From NCBI RefSeq assembly GCF_003369915.1, contig NC_046673.1, positions 24,543,718 to 24,607,717 of the forward strand: a stretch of 64,000 nucleotides of DNA, in the 5' to 3' direction. The translations under genes were made by a program, and so were the position numbers. This DNA is from Drosophila miranda. Lineage: Eukaryota > Arthropoda > Insecta > Diptera > Drosophilidae. Each line of letters opens with the position of its first letter. The stretch's first letter is position 1. Under the pieces are notes generated by a model. That model worked only from the letters and a program-made list of their open reading frames with translations. It had not been told where the DNA came from and did not search any database. Shown here piece after piece: positions 11,999 to 24,071 of the stretch.

Positions 11999-13491
11999 TC
12001 GCAAACCAAAGAGAGAATAAAGAGCATTAGCGTGCAAAGAATTTACGTGAAAAACGCACTCACCAAAAAAATCTCACTCTTACTCAATACAGGTAGGCAG
12101 GAAAGGGGTTGCGGATTGGCGGCTTTGTGCAGGCTGCGCCGGGCAATGCACGCGCCTCTCCTTACGCGATCGAATCTAATTACAGTTAGCCTTGTCTAAC
12201 GGCGCTCACTATCATCAAAACTAGAATAGGCACAGGAACAAGAACGAGCACACATACATACACACACTACACTCCTCCACCCACCAGAAATCACGCAGTG
12301 TGACCGCGTATTTGTCGATAAAATGTGACATAAGCCGAACTACAAATACCGTCTCATTTTCAAAATATACCGTAAATATACCGATGAAAAAAAAGCTTGG
12401 TTATCAGATCAGAAAAAATGTTTTCTAGCAAAAAGTGCCATATATTTTGCTAGCAGCAGAGTGTGATCAGGTGTGCATGCTCTACGGTTACACTTCTCGA
12501 TCAGCTGTTTAATTAGACAAAGCTACGAAAGCTCCTTGCTCCTATTCAATTACAGAGATATTACATCAGAAAATAATTTCGTTCGACGCTTCATGGAGCG
12601 GGTGCACGTTTCGTTTTCGTTTTAAGGTGCTCGGCAATGCTTTTCATTGGTCTACAGTGTCCATGATTAGCTAGCTATTAGCTAGCTAGAACCTTCAGCC
12701 TAATATAATAATTTTAAGGACTGCATTTTATTGGAGTTTTTAGTTTATACAAAAAAGGTCAGCACAAATGTAAATTTTTTACATGGTAACTACACGGCAT
12801 GTGTACAATATCAACATATTGATACATAGCAACAACATATTTATGGAGAGTGGACGAATGTATACCCTATTTCCTTTAACCAATGTTAAAATACTGTTTT
12901 GCAAGCTGAATCTTCATCCTATGAAGCCTACACACCCTGGCATTCATATAAGCTCAATTCATTATGTGCGTCGCATTCACTCCGCTCTATTCAACTCGAA
13001 GGCATTTTGAATGCATTTCTCTATTCTATTATTTATTTTAAAGAACATGGTGCCACTGCAAGCAGCTCTCAGCTGTGCATGTGTGTGCTTCTATGTCTCT
13101 CTTTGTATGTGTGTGTGAGCTTTCTGTTGGAGCGCGTACAGCCAGGCGAAAAATTCAAACGAAACGATTTTCGCGGCAACAGCAGGATTCGGATTTAATG
13201 CGTATTTTGCTCCAGAGTCAACAACAATTGCTGGCAATTTGTTTTTGTCGGCAACCCTAAGAAGGCGACCGTTCCGCACTCTCAGGACACACGCACGCAC
13301 ACACAAATCGATGCGAAATTCCAGTGAAATCGAAAAATCGAAAGTAAAGTCCTTTAAATGTCAAGGGCAACAAATGAAGAGCACGGGCCATAACAAACGG
13401 AACGTACGAAAAGAAGCGCGAGAAGGAAAGGAAAAGGAAAAGAGAGCAACAAATAATTAAATTCATTTCAAAAAAGTAAGCAGCGTCAGAC
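11999..13491. other. Divergent intergenic region between Set2 and the hydroxylase gene
   Basis: Holds the Set2 5' intron and promoter (12.30-12.38 kb), one copy of a short dispersed repeat (about 12.66-12.80 kb), and the probable promoter and 5' UTR of the plus-strand hydroxylase gene (13.0-13.49 kb). No coding exon is supported. A direct repeat of TTAGCTAGCTA occurs near 12667-12689. Confidence 0.5.
12297..12382 (-). promoter_or_regulatory. Probable Set2 core promoter (Motif 6, Motif 1)
   Basis: Read on the minus strand, the block has two copies of GGTATATTT (Ohler Motif 6 class) at 12374-12382 and 12363-12371, a DRE-like TTATCGACA near 12316-12324, and GGTCACACT (Motif 1) at 12297-12305. 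This order and orientation are known from TATA-less Drosophila housekeeping promoters. It lies about 300 bp upstream of the acceptor before the Set2 ATG, so initiation near 12.28 kb is inferred. Confidence 0.6.
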
Positions 13492-16125
13492 ATGTCCCAT
13501 CCGGCTCATGAAAGGCCGCCCAACAATGCCTCCGCCCAAGCCACATCCTACTCATCCTCGTCGTCGTCGCCGACTTCCTCTTCGCCCGTATTCCTGACAT
13601 TGCCGCCCGCAGGCACAGCCACCGCCTCATCCTCAGGATCATTTGGATCAGCGACACACAAGGATAAAGTTGGTCTACCTCCCGTTTACCTAACCCTCAA
13701 TGATGTAAGCCACCGCACATCCCTCGTCCTGCCCCCTAACAGTTGTCTTGTCTCTCTCTCTTTCTCTCACGCCCCCACTCACTAGCATGCGAGCAAGCTG
13801 GAGCAGATGCACTCATCCTCCGGAATCATGTCCGGATCAGGATCCTGGGATGAGCACCGCACCGCCGATGTCTGGCTCTCTTCACTGCACAGCGTCATCT
13901 TTATCATTACGTGCGCCCTGGCCGTGTTCATACTCTTTCGCAACGTTCTTACCTGGTCAGTACAGCGTTGTTTTTGTTGTCTCTGATTTCTCTCTTTCTC
14001 GCTAGATCGTAGTCAGCTGTTCTCGTGTTGTGGCCGTTTGCCGTCGTTCTCTCTGAGTATATGCGTGTGTGTCTCTCTTTTTCTCATTTTGAGCTGTGCT
14101 TCCACACATTCTAGCCACGATCTGTCCCCATCCCATTGCCATTCCCATTCCAAAAATTCAGTTGCGCTTGCGACGTTGACCCACGAAGACCCCCAATCCC
14201 AATTGGGCACTGCCTTTTCCCGACACACACACACATCTACACACGTTCCCGGAGAGAGAAAGAGAAATCAGCAAGAACCAGAATAAGAACAAGCCGCTTT
14301 TGTTATTGTTTCTGTTGTTGCCCATATCATGGAGGAGAAATTTGTTGAGGTTTCTTATTTGTACGCCAGGCATCTGCAGAGCTTTTGGGGCGCCTCCGGT
14401 GACTTTTGGCAATCGCAGTGGGACAAGTTCATCGATTCGTTTGGTAAGTGTGATCAAAATCTGTACTTTGCTCCTCCTCTCTCACTCTGTGTTCTTTGTT
14501 TGTTTGTGTGCTCGAGTGAGAGAGAGAGATTGTGCAAATTGTGATATTGCCCCAACATGCATTCCATTGTTTTGTTTACTAATTCGCCCGAACACACACA
14601 CACACAGATACTTTATCGTACACACACACACGAACACAGGTTGCATTTCACACCCAGAAAGAGACAGAGAGATCAGTGGACAAGTGCTGCCAATTACGCA
14701 AAATGAATCGTTAAGGTTACTCAGTTCCGTATCCCCTCTTTCCATCTATATTATCTGTACATCTTGAGAAAAGGAAAGTATGGTGGATCCCTACATATGT
14801 ACGTACATATATGTATGTGCACAATGTTGTTCTTGGACTTTGTTTGCTTTTCGTAAAGGGACTCCGAACCGAACCGAATGGCACGAACCTTTACACTTAT
14901 TTACAATTAGTGAGATCTGGAAGCTGTAAATAGCTTAAAATGCGTTTACTGTTAAGGGCCATTGAACGTGGTGATGCTAATGAGCCATGAAATGCATTAT
15001 GTTAAGGCCAGCCGAGAATACTACACTTCTAATTCTGTATATTTATAGTATTATTTAAGAACTAAACGATCTAACCCCCATAATCAATTTGAACCTTGGT
15101 CTAATCAGGAATATTAATAATACATATATGTGTATTAAGAATACATAAAGTGATCTCTGTCTCTGTGCCCTGATTACTACGATTACTGCACTTACACTTC
15201 ACCTCTTTGCAGGAGATGAACCCATGGTCCTCTGGGTCTTTGGCACCACTATATTCACGATGATCGTCTACTGGACTGTTGGCACAATCTACACATTCAT
15301 GGACCTGACGAACCGGCCGGCCTGTCTGCGGAAATACAAGATCCAGCCGGGGACCAATGAGCCCGTTGAGGCGCGACGTCTGATGAAGGTGTGACAAATT
15401 ATTAATCAATTTTAAATTGAAACTGAATTGATCTCTGTTCTCTATTCTTAGGTCATTTGGTGTGTGATCTTCAATCAGATATTTGTGGGCATACCACTGG
15501 CATATGGGAGCTATCGGCTGATGGAGATTCGTGGGTTAAGTGACATCCGGGACCTTCCCACGTTCCACTGGGTCTGCTTCGAGCTGACCGTCTGCATACT
15601 GATGGAGGAGCTGGGATTCTACTACTCGCACCGTCTGCTGCACCACAAGTTCATCTACAAGTACATCCACAAGCAGCACCACGAGTGGACGGCCCCCATC
15701 TCGGTGACGGCCATCTATTGCCACCCCGTCGAGCACATCTTCAGCAACCTGCTGCCCCCCTTCCTGGGCGTATTTCTCATGGGCAGCCACGTGGCCACCG
15801 CCTGGCTCTGGTTCGCCCTGGCCATTCTGTCCACTCTCAATGCCCACTCCGGCTACCATTTGCCCTTCTTCCCCAGCCCCGAGGCCCACGATTTTCACCA
15901 TCTCAAGTGAGTTTTCTTTTCCATTTCCCTTCTTTGACAGACATTTCCATAATTTCCATTCGCCTTTTGGATAGATTCAGCAACTGCTTTGGGGTTCTGG
16001 GAGTGCTCGACCGCCTGCATGGCACCGACTCCCTGTTCCGGGCTACCAAATCCTACGCTCGCCACATTATGATGCTCAGCTTCAAGCCGCCGCGTGACGC
16101 CTTTCCCGACTCCACCATGAAATGA
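13492..16125 (+). CDS. Membrane-bound fatty acid hydroxylase / sterol desaturase family protein
   Basis: A predicted di-iron oxygenase of the ER membrane, similar to FAXDC2-type proteins; the substrate is unknown. Exons read 13492-13704, 13786-13955, 14370-14443, 15213-15388, 15452-15906 and 15975-16125, all in phase, giving 412 residues. The first exon is a Ser/Pro-rich cytosolic leader. Hydrophobic segments include [32 protein letters not shown] and [18 protein letters not shown]. The three histidine boxes of the family are present: SHRLLHH, HKQHHEW and HDFHH. The last is split from [18 protein letters not shown] by the final intron. It has no overlap with Set2, which is divergently transcribed. 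I believe the D. melanogaster counterpart is CG1998, but that name is from memory. Confidence 0.9.
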
Positions 16126-17013
16126 GTAGGAGGAAGGCGAGTCACAGCCACAGACACAGAGACACGCGTTTCTGCATCAATCAGCATTCCTCTACACAAA
16201 AACAATTTCTGTGTATACAAATCTCATTGTGATATAAGCAGACAGATGCCCTGATCTGATCCTATATTTTGTACACACTTGTACACACGTACACATCTGC
16301 ACACACATCATGTTCTCATTATGATCCCTCGTCCAACCTTAGCAGCACCTTCACTCGCTCGTCCAACGAAGGCGACCCCACCACCACGACCCATACAGAT
16401 GTTAATCGAAATATATATGAACCCTAAATGTAAATGTAACTCAAAGATAATAATAATACCGGCAATAATAAGCCGGTACTCCCTACAGTTATCAAATAGC
16501 CAGAAGCAGTACCCATCTTGCCCAGCATCAGCCCCATCCATATAGCCCCATGTCCGTCTGTCTGTCGGTCCTAGTCTGCACGATATTCGGTCTGATCAGG
16601 AAACATTCCAACTGGTTTGGTTCTCTTTTAAATTCTTTTTCAAACATATCTGCATCTTCGGATATTTGTTTGGGGGTAGGGTTACAATCTCCAACAGTCT
16701 ACAGATATTAGACAGCTATTATGTTTTTTGGTTAAACAATTGTAAGCGTACTTTATGTATGGATAATTAAGATATTTAACAACTAAATACTATATAGATC
16801 ATATATGCAGGGCCATTCCATTAGGGCGTGCCACAGATCGAGAGCGGAAAAGGGAGGTGGGATAGGGATAGTAGGGGGAATCTCAAGAAATTCGTTATAG
16901 GATATTGCAAAAAAACAAAAAAAAAGAGATATATAGAATAGACTGAAGAGAGGGTAATTTATAATTAATAATCGTTAAAACTAATCAAGATTTGTCCTGG
17001 GTCCTGAGGCTCT
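16126..17013. other. Convergent 3' region between the hydroxylase and GST genes
   Basis: Contains the 3' UTRs of two converging genes. It is AT-rich, with short adenine runs near 16910-16925. No canonical AATAAA was found on either strand near the stops, and no coding exon is supported. Confidence 0.45.
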
Positions 17014-20000
17014 CTACTGCTTCAGGGCCTGTGCCACGCCTTGCTGCCCCTGACTGCTGCTGTCGCTGCTCTGCTTCAGCTTGGCCTCGAACTCCGCGTG
17101 GACGTCCTTGTAGTAGGGCCCCAGTTCGTCGCGCACCGCCTCATACCAGCGGGCCAGCTTGTTGCGGTTCTGAAAGGCGTTGAAGCCAATGGATTCTGTG
17201 TGGGGGTAGAATGTGATTGGGGATTCTTTGGTGATGTACTGTACTGTACTCACTGGGCTGATCGATCTCGCAGATGGCACTGAGATCGGCAAAGGAGATG
17301 TTGTTCCCCAGCATGAATTTGCGCGAGTTGAGGAACAGCTGCTCGAAATCGTTGAGTGTGTGCTCTAGCTGCTTGCCAGCCACATTCACCTGTGGATCGA
17401 TCGGTAATGGGGATCATCATCGGTAAGGGATTAGTCGCAAGTTTGGGAGGGAAGCAGCTCTTAGTAGTCTTACCGCATTCTCCGCTGGACGCGTCTTCTG
17501 CAGATACGGCACCAGCCACTTCTGCTGGAAGTACTCCGTGCAGGCCACGCCCATGTTCGTCTGCTGCCAGGCCAAGTACTCGTCGATGCGGCTGCGGCCC
17601 AGCTGTCGGCGGGGATACCAATGCTCCGGCACGAGCTTCTCCCGCGCCAGATGCCGGAAGATGGCCACGTTCTCCGACAGCTGGTAGCCATGGTCGGTGA
17701 TAGCCGGCAGCTTGCGGAACCGGTTCACCTTGTCCCGAAACTCTCCGGTCAGGTGCTCGCCTGCAGGAAAAGGAAGCGATAAGTGCCAAAAGCCATCATA
17801 CATCAGGGCATCGCCTGATTCCTGTTCACCATTCCTGTGATTATCTATAAGTCACGCTCGGTAACAGGTGACACCCGAAATAGTATAGCCGATTCCCGCC
17901 CTCCTCCCAACAGCCACATCATCCGATACGGAAGGAGTCCAGTCCATCGATAAGAACCGATTGCACCCAAAAAAAGAGGGTGTGTCCCAAAGTCATTGTC
18001 AATGTCAAGTTGTGTGTGTGTCTCATCAAGGTTATAAGAACATATCGCACTTGATAAGGGTACATACATACATAAGAAAACATGTATGGAAAAAGGGTGG
18101 GGGGGGGAGGGGGTGGTACTCGTGGCACTTGTAGGGCCTCTGCCTCTCCCACTCCGAACAGAACAGAACGGAACGGAACGGAACCCAATCAAGAGTCGAG
18201 GCGGGTACCGGAGGATGGAAGGGAAATAATGATGATAATGATGAAAGGCTATAATTAAACAGCTCGGCCATCTCCGGAATCGAAATCTATATAAACAAAT
18301 TGAGTAGGCAGGCACGAATTAAGTGAGATGGAGGCATGTGCATGACTCCCATCGTGATTGGGGCATGGAATGAGATGGTGTGGGTATCGGTATGGGGTGT
18401 TTTGTGTGCAAAAACAAAAGAAATTAAGTGAAAATTTCATGGAAATTAATTGTCAAGTCAGACAGTCTGACAGCCACAAACAGAGACGAGGGGCGGGGAG
18501 ACTGGAGCGGGAACAAATAACAGTCTGGTCTGTGACTCCCGACATCATTTGATTAGATTTGAAAAAGCAGCGGCAATTTTTCAATTCTATAATTGCTGCC
18601 ATTTGGCAAATTAAAGCAACATTATGGCCCTATCTGAATGGGATTGTGTTTTGATTAGAAGAGGAACTATGTGAAACTATACCAGACCGAAGGGCGGCCC
18701 GTGAGTGGCACGTGATTGATTGATGGACTGACATTCCTGACGGATACTCTGTGGAGTGTAAACGGGTTAGCTGTGGCTGGTTAGCTGTGCATCTATATGA
18801 AAGTCTGAGGGAAATATGACTGGAAATACTCATATATAGCTACTATATAGCTTCAGGTAATATTTAGATCTCTCTGAAATCTACTAGCAATACCCATGAG
18901 AGATAAGCGAAGCCTCTTACCAAAAAGATTGGAAAACTATCTACAGAGTCTGCTCCAAAGGCAATTGCATTCCCATTCCCCCAGTTGGCCCATAAAGTGG
19001 GAAGGCCCAAAGATTAGATTCTGCTTCGTATTGCTTAGGGGGGCATAGATCGAGTGTACACACGCTGAAAATACGATGATACGATAATACGATGATATGG
19101 GAACATTACGATGTAGCCCCCACAAACAGTAAAAGCCAATGTTTACCTCCACAGCGTAGAGCGCAGCGGATCGTATCGGCTAGATCGGAGTCTTTAACCT
19201 CCACAAGGTTGTCGCCGTCGCCGTCGTCGTAGCCGTTGCCTGCATTGACTCTGATTTTCTAAGCTTTGCAGCCGTAGCCATAGCTTTGTGGTTGTCTGCG
19301 GCTGCACTCGCTCCACCAAGTCGAGTTGCGGGGCAAAGTCCAACTGGTCTCAGCCAGCCCCCCGGTCTAGTCTAGGCTTAAGCCTCTGCTGTAGTCTCAG
19401 TCTCTGCTTCAGTCGCTGCGCTGTTGCTTTTGCTGTCGCTGTCTGTCTCTGGACGAAATAAAAGCTTCGATGATCTGCTGAAGGCAGGCAGGCGCCTGCC
19501 AAGCCATTCCGTTCCATGCGATTAGCATACAGTGAAGAGACTCGATCTCGGATCTTGGATCTCAGACACGGATATCACTTGTATCTTCAAGGCAGGGGAG
19601 TGCATGGGGCATGGGACATGGAGGGGGGCTGACGTCAGCCAAGAAATAGCCAACTTGACAAGAGATCGTAATTATATATGTATATATACTCGCACTCACA
19701 CTCACACTCGCTCTCGCACTCGTACGATGTGTTGAGGTGATGTGATATGTATGCAATAGCGCAGATCGCAGATCGCATTTCGCATATAGTATGTGCGATT
19801 AAAGGCACAACTTGTTAATGGCTCAGCCTCTGTCACTGCCTGATTGCATCCTCGAATTAATTCTATAGTTTATGGGGGGCGTGGTCTCGTTAAGCGTTCA
19901 GCGGTAACCGTATGCGTGCGCGGATGCTACACCACGCAAGAGTTTCGTAGTTTCTGTAACCTTGACCAAGTCCACACTCAAAGACAAGAAAAACGACACA

Positions 20001-20859
20001 ACAAAGAGCTGCAGTAGGTGCTTCTCAAACCGCTTTTATTGTGGCCCAAAACTTGGCAAGCAGGTGATAGATCTAACACGGATACCACACAGGTGGTATA
20101 CGGATACCCAGTAAGTAGCCATCAGAGCCGTAGCTTTCTGTGCAAATACGATGGATTCTTGAGTGCGCCAAAGATTTTGTGGCCATGGCAGGGAAATGAG
20201 TCCCCTAATCGATTCGACAAATAAAACACGTTCCACTAGTCGTTCTAATGGCAGTAGCTCCCATCTTTTTATAGGAATCCTCACGTACACTTATCTCGCG
20301 ACAAAAATAACGATCGATACATTGTACTCGACTGAGGTGAAAAAATTCCTGTGACTAATTTCAATTAATTCTTGATTCATCATTAAATTTTCTGGTGATT
20401 TCTACTACTGTTTAGAGAACGGAATGCGAGTGCGGGTGTAGTTGTACCTTTTTTTGGGCTTTGGATATTACTCAATCTTTGTGGCATTGCAATGGGCAGT
20501 CTCGCTTTCCCCTTCAAAAACCTTTGAGTAAAGTGGAGAGCTGAGCAGTGGAATTTTTAACGAGCGGAAAATTTGTTGAAAACCCCATTCCAAAAACCGA
20601 ATCCATGAAAGGGATAGCAATATAAGTGCATAGAAATGTTTGTGTTTGTGTGTTCGACCTTTGGGCCCTATGTGTATATGTATACATACATTTGTGTGTG
20701 GGCTCGGTGTGGGCTGTGTGTGCTGCTGGGCACGTACTCACCTTTGAGCATCGATATGGGTATCGCCTCGAACGGTATCTTGGAGGCCTCCAGGAATATG
20801 TAGAGTGCCCTACTGGATTGATTCAGGAAATCAAAGTAGAATTTCAAAGGTTGCGCCAT
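17014..20859 (-). CDS. Theta-class glutathione S-transferase
   Basis: Conjugates glutathione to electrophiles in the cytosol. Exons on the minus strand: 20742-20859, 17474-17760, 17254-17389 and 17014-17195; phases fit and give 240 residues, normal for the class. The N-terminal thioredoxin fold starts KFYFDFLNQSSRALYIFLEA, where one serine of NQSSRAL is the expected theta catalytic Ser. The glutathione-site features KLPAITDHGYQLSENVAI follow. The C-terminal helical domain includes NISFADLSAICEIDQPKSIG and FQNRNKLARWYE. The first intron is about 3 kb and could house regulatory sequence or alternative first exons. In D. melanogaster the X-linked theta genes are GstT3 and GstT4; this should be one of them, but I cannot say which from sequence alone. 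Confidence 0.93.
17761..20741 (-). other. Large first intron of the theta GST gene
   Basis: A 2.98-kb intron between the 39-codon first coding exon and the rest. It contains a G-run near 18100-18113, GAACG pentamers near 18165-18185, GCC/GTC-rich DNA near 19205-19240 and a (TC)/(TA) microsatellite near 19670-19725. No conserved coding exon is seen. Confidence 0.5.
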
Positions 20860-23315
20860 GATTGTTGGATCGTGTGATACTGCTTATACAGCTTCTGCTG
20901 CTGCTGCTGCTGGTCTCCTTAACTGGAGATCGGATCACAGGTTAACGGTTAACACAATAATCAGCTGATTCGAGTGTCCAATCAAAACAAAATCCGCATT
21001 CGAACCGAAACTGAATTTGAATTGACTTTGACTAGTTTTAGTTGCTCTGCTCTGCTGGAGTGCTGCTTCTAGACAGAGCTCAAAACCGCTGCGGCTGCGA
21101 CATTTTAAACGCACGAAGTTGGCGTCGCCTTTTGGCAGCGCAGCGCGTCGGCGTTCGGCAACAACAACCAGTTGCCAGTTGCCGCTGCGCAGAGGCAGCA
21201 GAAGCCGAAATGTGTGTATGTGATGCGTTGCTTTGCCGGGTTGTCGGTGCCCGCGAGGGGGTGCACTATGGTCCCAACGACCACTTTTTTTGGCCAAAAT
21301 TAATAACTCGCAAACGAAACAACATTTTTTTATTCCGACTGGGTCCTGTACAGCCTTACGAAGTAATTTAGCCTTCTCCGTCGTATTTGCCTCGTTTTCG
21401 TGCGGCCATGCTTGCCGCTCAAATCAATACATTTATGTTTCCTCCCTCTGATACAAGAATATCTGCCTTATTCGTGCTGTGCGACCTTTTTTGGAATATA
21501 ACAGTACCTTTTCAAAAATTATTTTTCATTACAAGTTGGGGCACACGCAGGATCACTCTTTTTCTAATGCAGAGTGATCAAAACCAGGCTTTAGTTGTTA
21601 CTTTTTAAAATTAGGTTTTGGCCAACAAAAGTGGTCGTTGGGACCATAGTGGGGTGTGTGTGCAGTCTACACACATATGTAAAAAAAGCCGGTCGTCGTT
21701 GCTTGCTTTGCCAAGGTATGTATATTCAGTAGAAGGATTGAGGACTGGCCAGATAGCACCCTCAGGATGTTTACATATTTTGCTTCACAGTAGGAACATG
21801 ACAATGCATTCAGATAGACAGAAAAAGTGTAGAGAGGATATCCGAAGAACGGATTTGACTCACAATCGCTTAAATATACCTTGTCCTTTGCCTGGTTATG
21901 GCTTTGTTTTGTTTATTACATTTTTTTTCTCACATATTGTTGTCATCAAAAAGTTCAAGGTCTTTTAAAGGTATGATTGGACGCATGAGAATTAATTATC
22001 ATGTTGCAGCATTCGCGAACTACCTTACCTTCTGTTTAATATACCTTGGCTTGGAGCTGCTGCTGCTGGCGCTGCCACCGCCTCTGCCGCTGCCGCTGCC
22101 TAGCTTGTTTTTGCGGCGCATTTTATGCGGCGCTGAGATTTTGTTGTGGCGTACGAAGCGTGCACTCTAACCGGCTCGGAGAGAGACGACGGCTTGTGGC
22201 TAGATATAGAAGAGGGTGTGGTTCGTTGGGATACATTTTTGCGATTCACTAATTGATTGTATTACATATGTATGTGTATACATATGTACTGCAAAAGTGC
22301 CGTCTTAACGGCAGTCTTGTTGTGCCGGAAGGGAAAGTCTGAGAGCAAAAGAGAGATGGACGATTAACAGTCAAATTACTCTCTGCTGGTGGAAGGGTAT
22401 TTAAGAGTCGCCTTCCCTGCTTGCGTTGTACATAAGTTGTCTTGTTTGTTTTGCTCGCACAAAGACGCGTTTTTTCTTGTTTTCTGTTTTGCTGGTTTCT
22501 TTTGCTCGCCTTTTCCTTTCCTCTTTGCTATTTGGCAGCGGCGGCGACTGTTACTGCGACTGCGACTGCGGCTGCGGCTAACCAGATACACTTTGTACCT
22601 AACTTGTAGCGCCTGCCCCTGCCCCTGCCCACAGCCAGCAACGCTTATATTCGGGCGTTATCTTTAAGCAATTTCCAATCAGAAAACGCCACTTAGATTC
22701 CTTTCTGCTCTCCGCTCTCTGCTCTCTTCTCATCGATCGGCTCTTCTCTTTGTCCTTATCTTGTTTACCAAAAAACAAGAGCCGCTATATCGGTCACCGG
22801 CTGCGGCTGCGGTTGATAAACGGGCAGAGGGTGGCCTGCGGGCTTTGTTTTGGCCCGGCCGTAACTAAATGTACTTACATATCTTTAAGATACATTTTCT
22901 GTCACCACCCCTGCCCCTAGCACTGTGCAAGGTGGCAAAACAACTTGCACATCGATCCCACATGCAGAAGGAAAAGAGAGTGAGAGTGCAAGCAAGACAG
23001 GGACAGCCATTGGGGAGAAACTAGAGATGATTGCTGTCCAATCTTCCCAAAGTCACAAACGTACGAAAAGGAAGATGGACACCGTTAAGATGTTTCCTTT
23101 CTATGACAACCATATGATATAATGATTCGATTTGGATAATCTATGGTGGAGTTATGTACTATATATAGCAGACCGGGAAATTGGTATAATCCATATAATC
23201 TGAACATTTGACATCATTCCTTACTATTCCACTTAAAGTCCAAAAGAAAAAAAAAAAAAACAAAAGAGTAAAACTAATCAAAAAACTACACTCATGATGC
23301 CCTGCAGCAATACAA
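20860..23315. other. Intergenic region upstream of the GST gene
   Basis: Contains the GST 5' flank, a 388-bp Transib-type element (listed separately) and GC-rich triplet runs at 22060-22110 and 22550-22580. Short open frames here are low-complexity and are not supported as genes. Confidence 0.5.
21264..21651. mobile_element. Non-autonomous Transib-type DNA transposon (388 bp)
   Basis: The ends are 36-bp terminal inverted repeats (21264-21299 and 21616-21651) that match at 35 of 36 positions. Both begin CACTATGG, the terminal consensus class of Transib transposons. The element is flanked by a perfect 5-bp GC-rich duplication GGGTG (21259-21263 and 21652-21656), the duplication length known for Transib. 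The interior has no transposase, so it would need a helper element. The near-identical ends and intact duplication suggest a fairly recent insertion, about 0.4 kb upstream of the GST start codon. Confidence 0.85.
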
Positions 23316-23387
23316 CTCCCCGACGGGGAATTGAACCCCGGTCTCCCGCGTGACAGGCGGGGATACTGACCACTATACTATCGAGGA
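23316..23387 (-). tRNA. tRNA-Asp-GTC: tRNA-Asp (anticodon GTC)
   Basis: The minus strand reads a 72-nt cloverleaf: acceptor stem TCCTCGA/TCGGGGA (one T-G pair) with discriminator G. The anticodon stem CCCGC/GCGGG holds a loop with GTC. The B box is GGTTCAATTCC. A T6 run lies about 30 nt downstream and is the likely Pol III terminator. There is no intron. Confidence 0.97.
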
Positions 23388-24071
23388 TATATATAAGCTT
23401 CTAAGCCAATCCTTAATATAGAAGCTAGTGGCAGGGCCCACACTAATAAATACAGCATACGGTCCGGTCTAATTTAGCACACGATATGTGTTTTCTATGA
23501 GGTCACCACCCGCTGTCTTGTCGAGTGTTTGCCGGGAGTGTGTCCATATCTCCGCAGATCTCTTTCATTCGGTTCATATAAGTATTCTAGATTATTAAAC
23601 TCGTGGTTGTCGACAGGGCTATGACTTATCTAAATTGGTTTCAGGGTCTATTTGATAATTACAAAATAATGAATACAATCCAGATTATTTTTTTTTGCCT
23701 ATATCTTACTTCACTGAATGGTCAATGTTCCAATTTACTCCTAAATGCGACACTTGTTTCTATTAATACCTAATAATTGAGTAACGAAATTATGATACAT
23801 ATGTACCTATATATGATGAGAATTTAATCTTAAGATAGTTTACATCAAATATTAAAGGATCACTTAAAGGTAACGGTGTTACAAAATGTTTATTTAAAAT
23901 ACAATAGTTTTCATTGGTTCTGGGATGATTCGTTGCTTCCTTAGTTTAACCCTACGCTAGTTTCTATAAAATTAAAAAATCACAAACAAACAAAAAAACT
24001 ATTAAACATCGACAGGACTATTACACACACAAAAAAGTTGTTAGGTTGGTTGGGATGATTCACTGTGGTTC
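23388..24071. other. Spacer between tRNA-Asp and nod, including the nod 3' UTR
   Basis: AT-rich DNA without a supported exon. A minus-strand AATAAA (TTTATT at 23889-23894) lies about 180 nt after the nod stop codon and is its likely poly(A) signal. Confidence 0.55.

Noticed and set aside
22046-22252. Cysteine-rich small frame near 22.1 kb
   Set aside because: Derived from GCTGCTG/GCCGCTG triplet repeats; no conserved motif and no credible start context.
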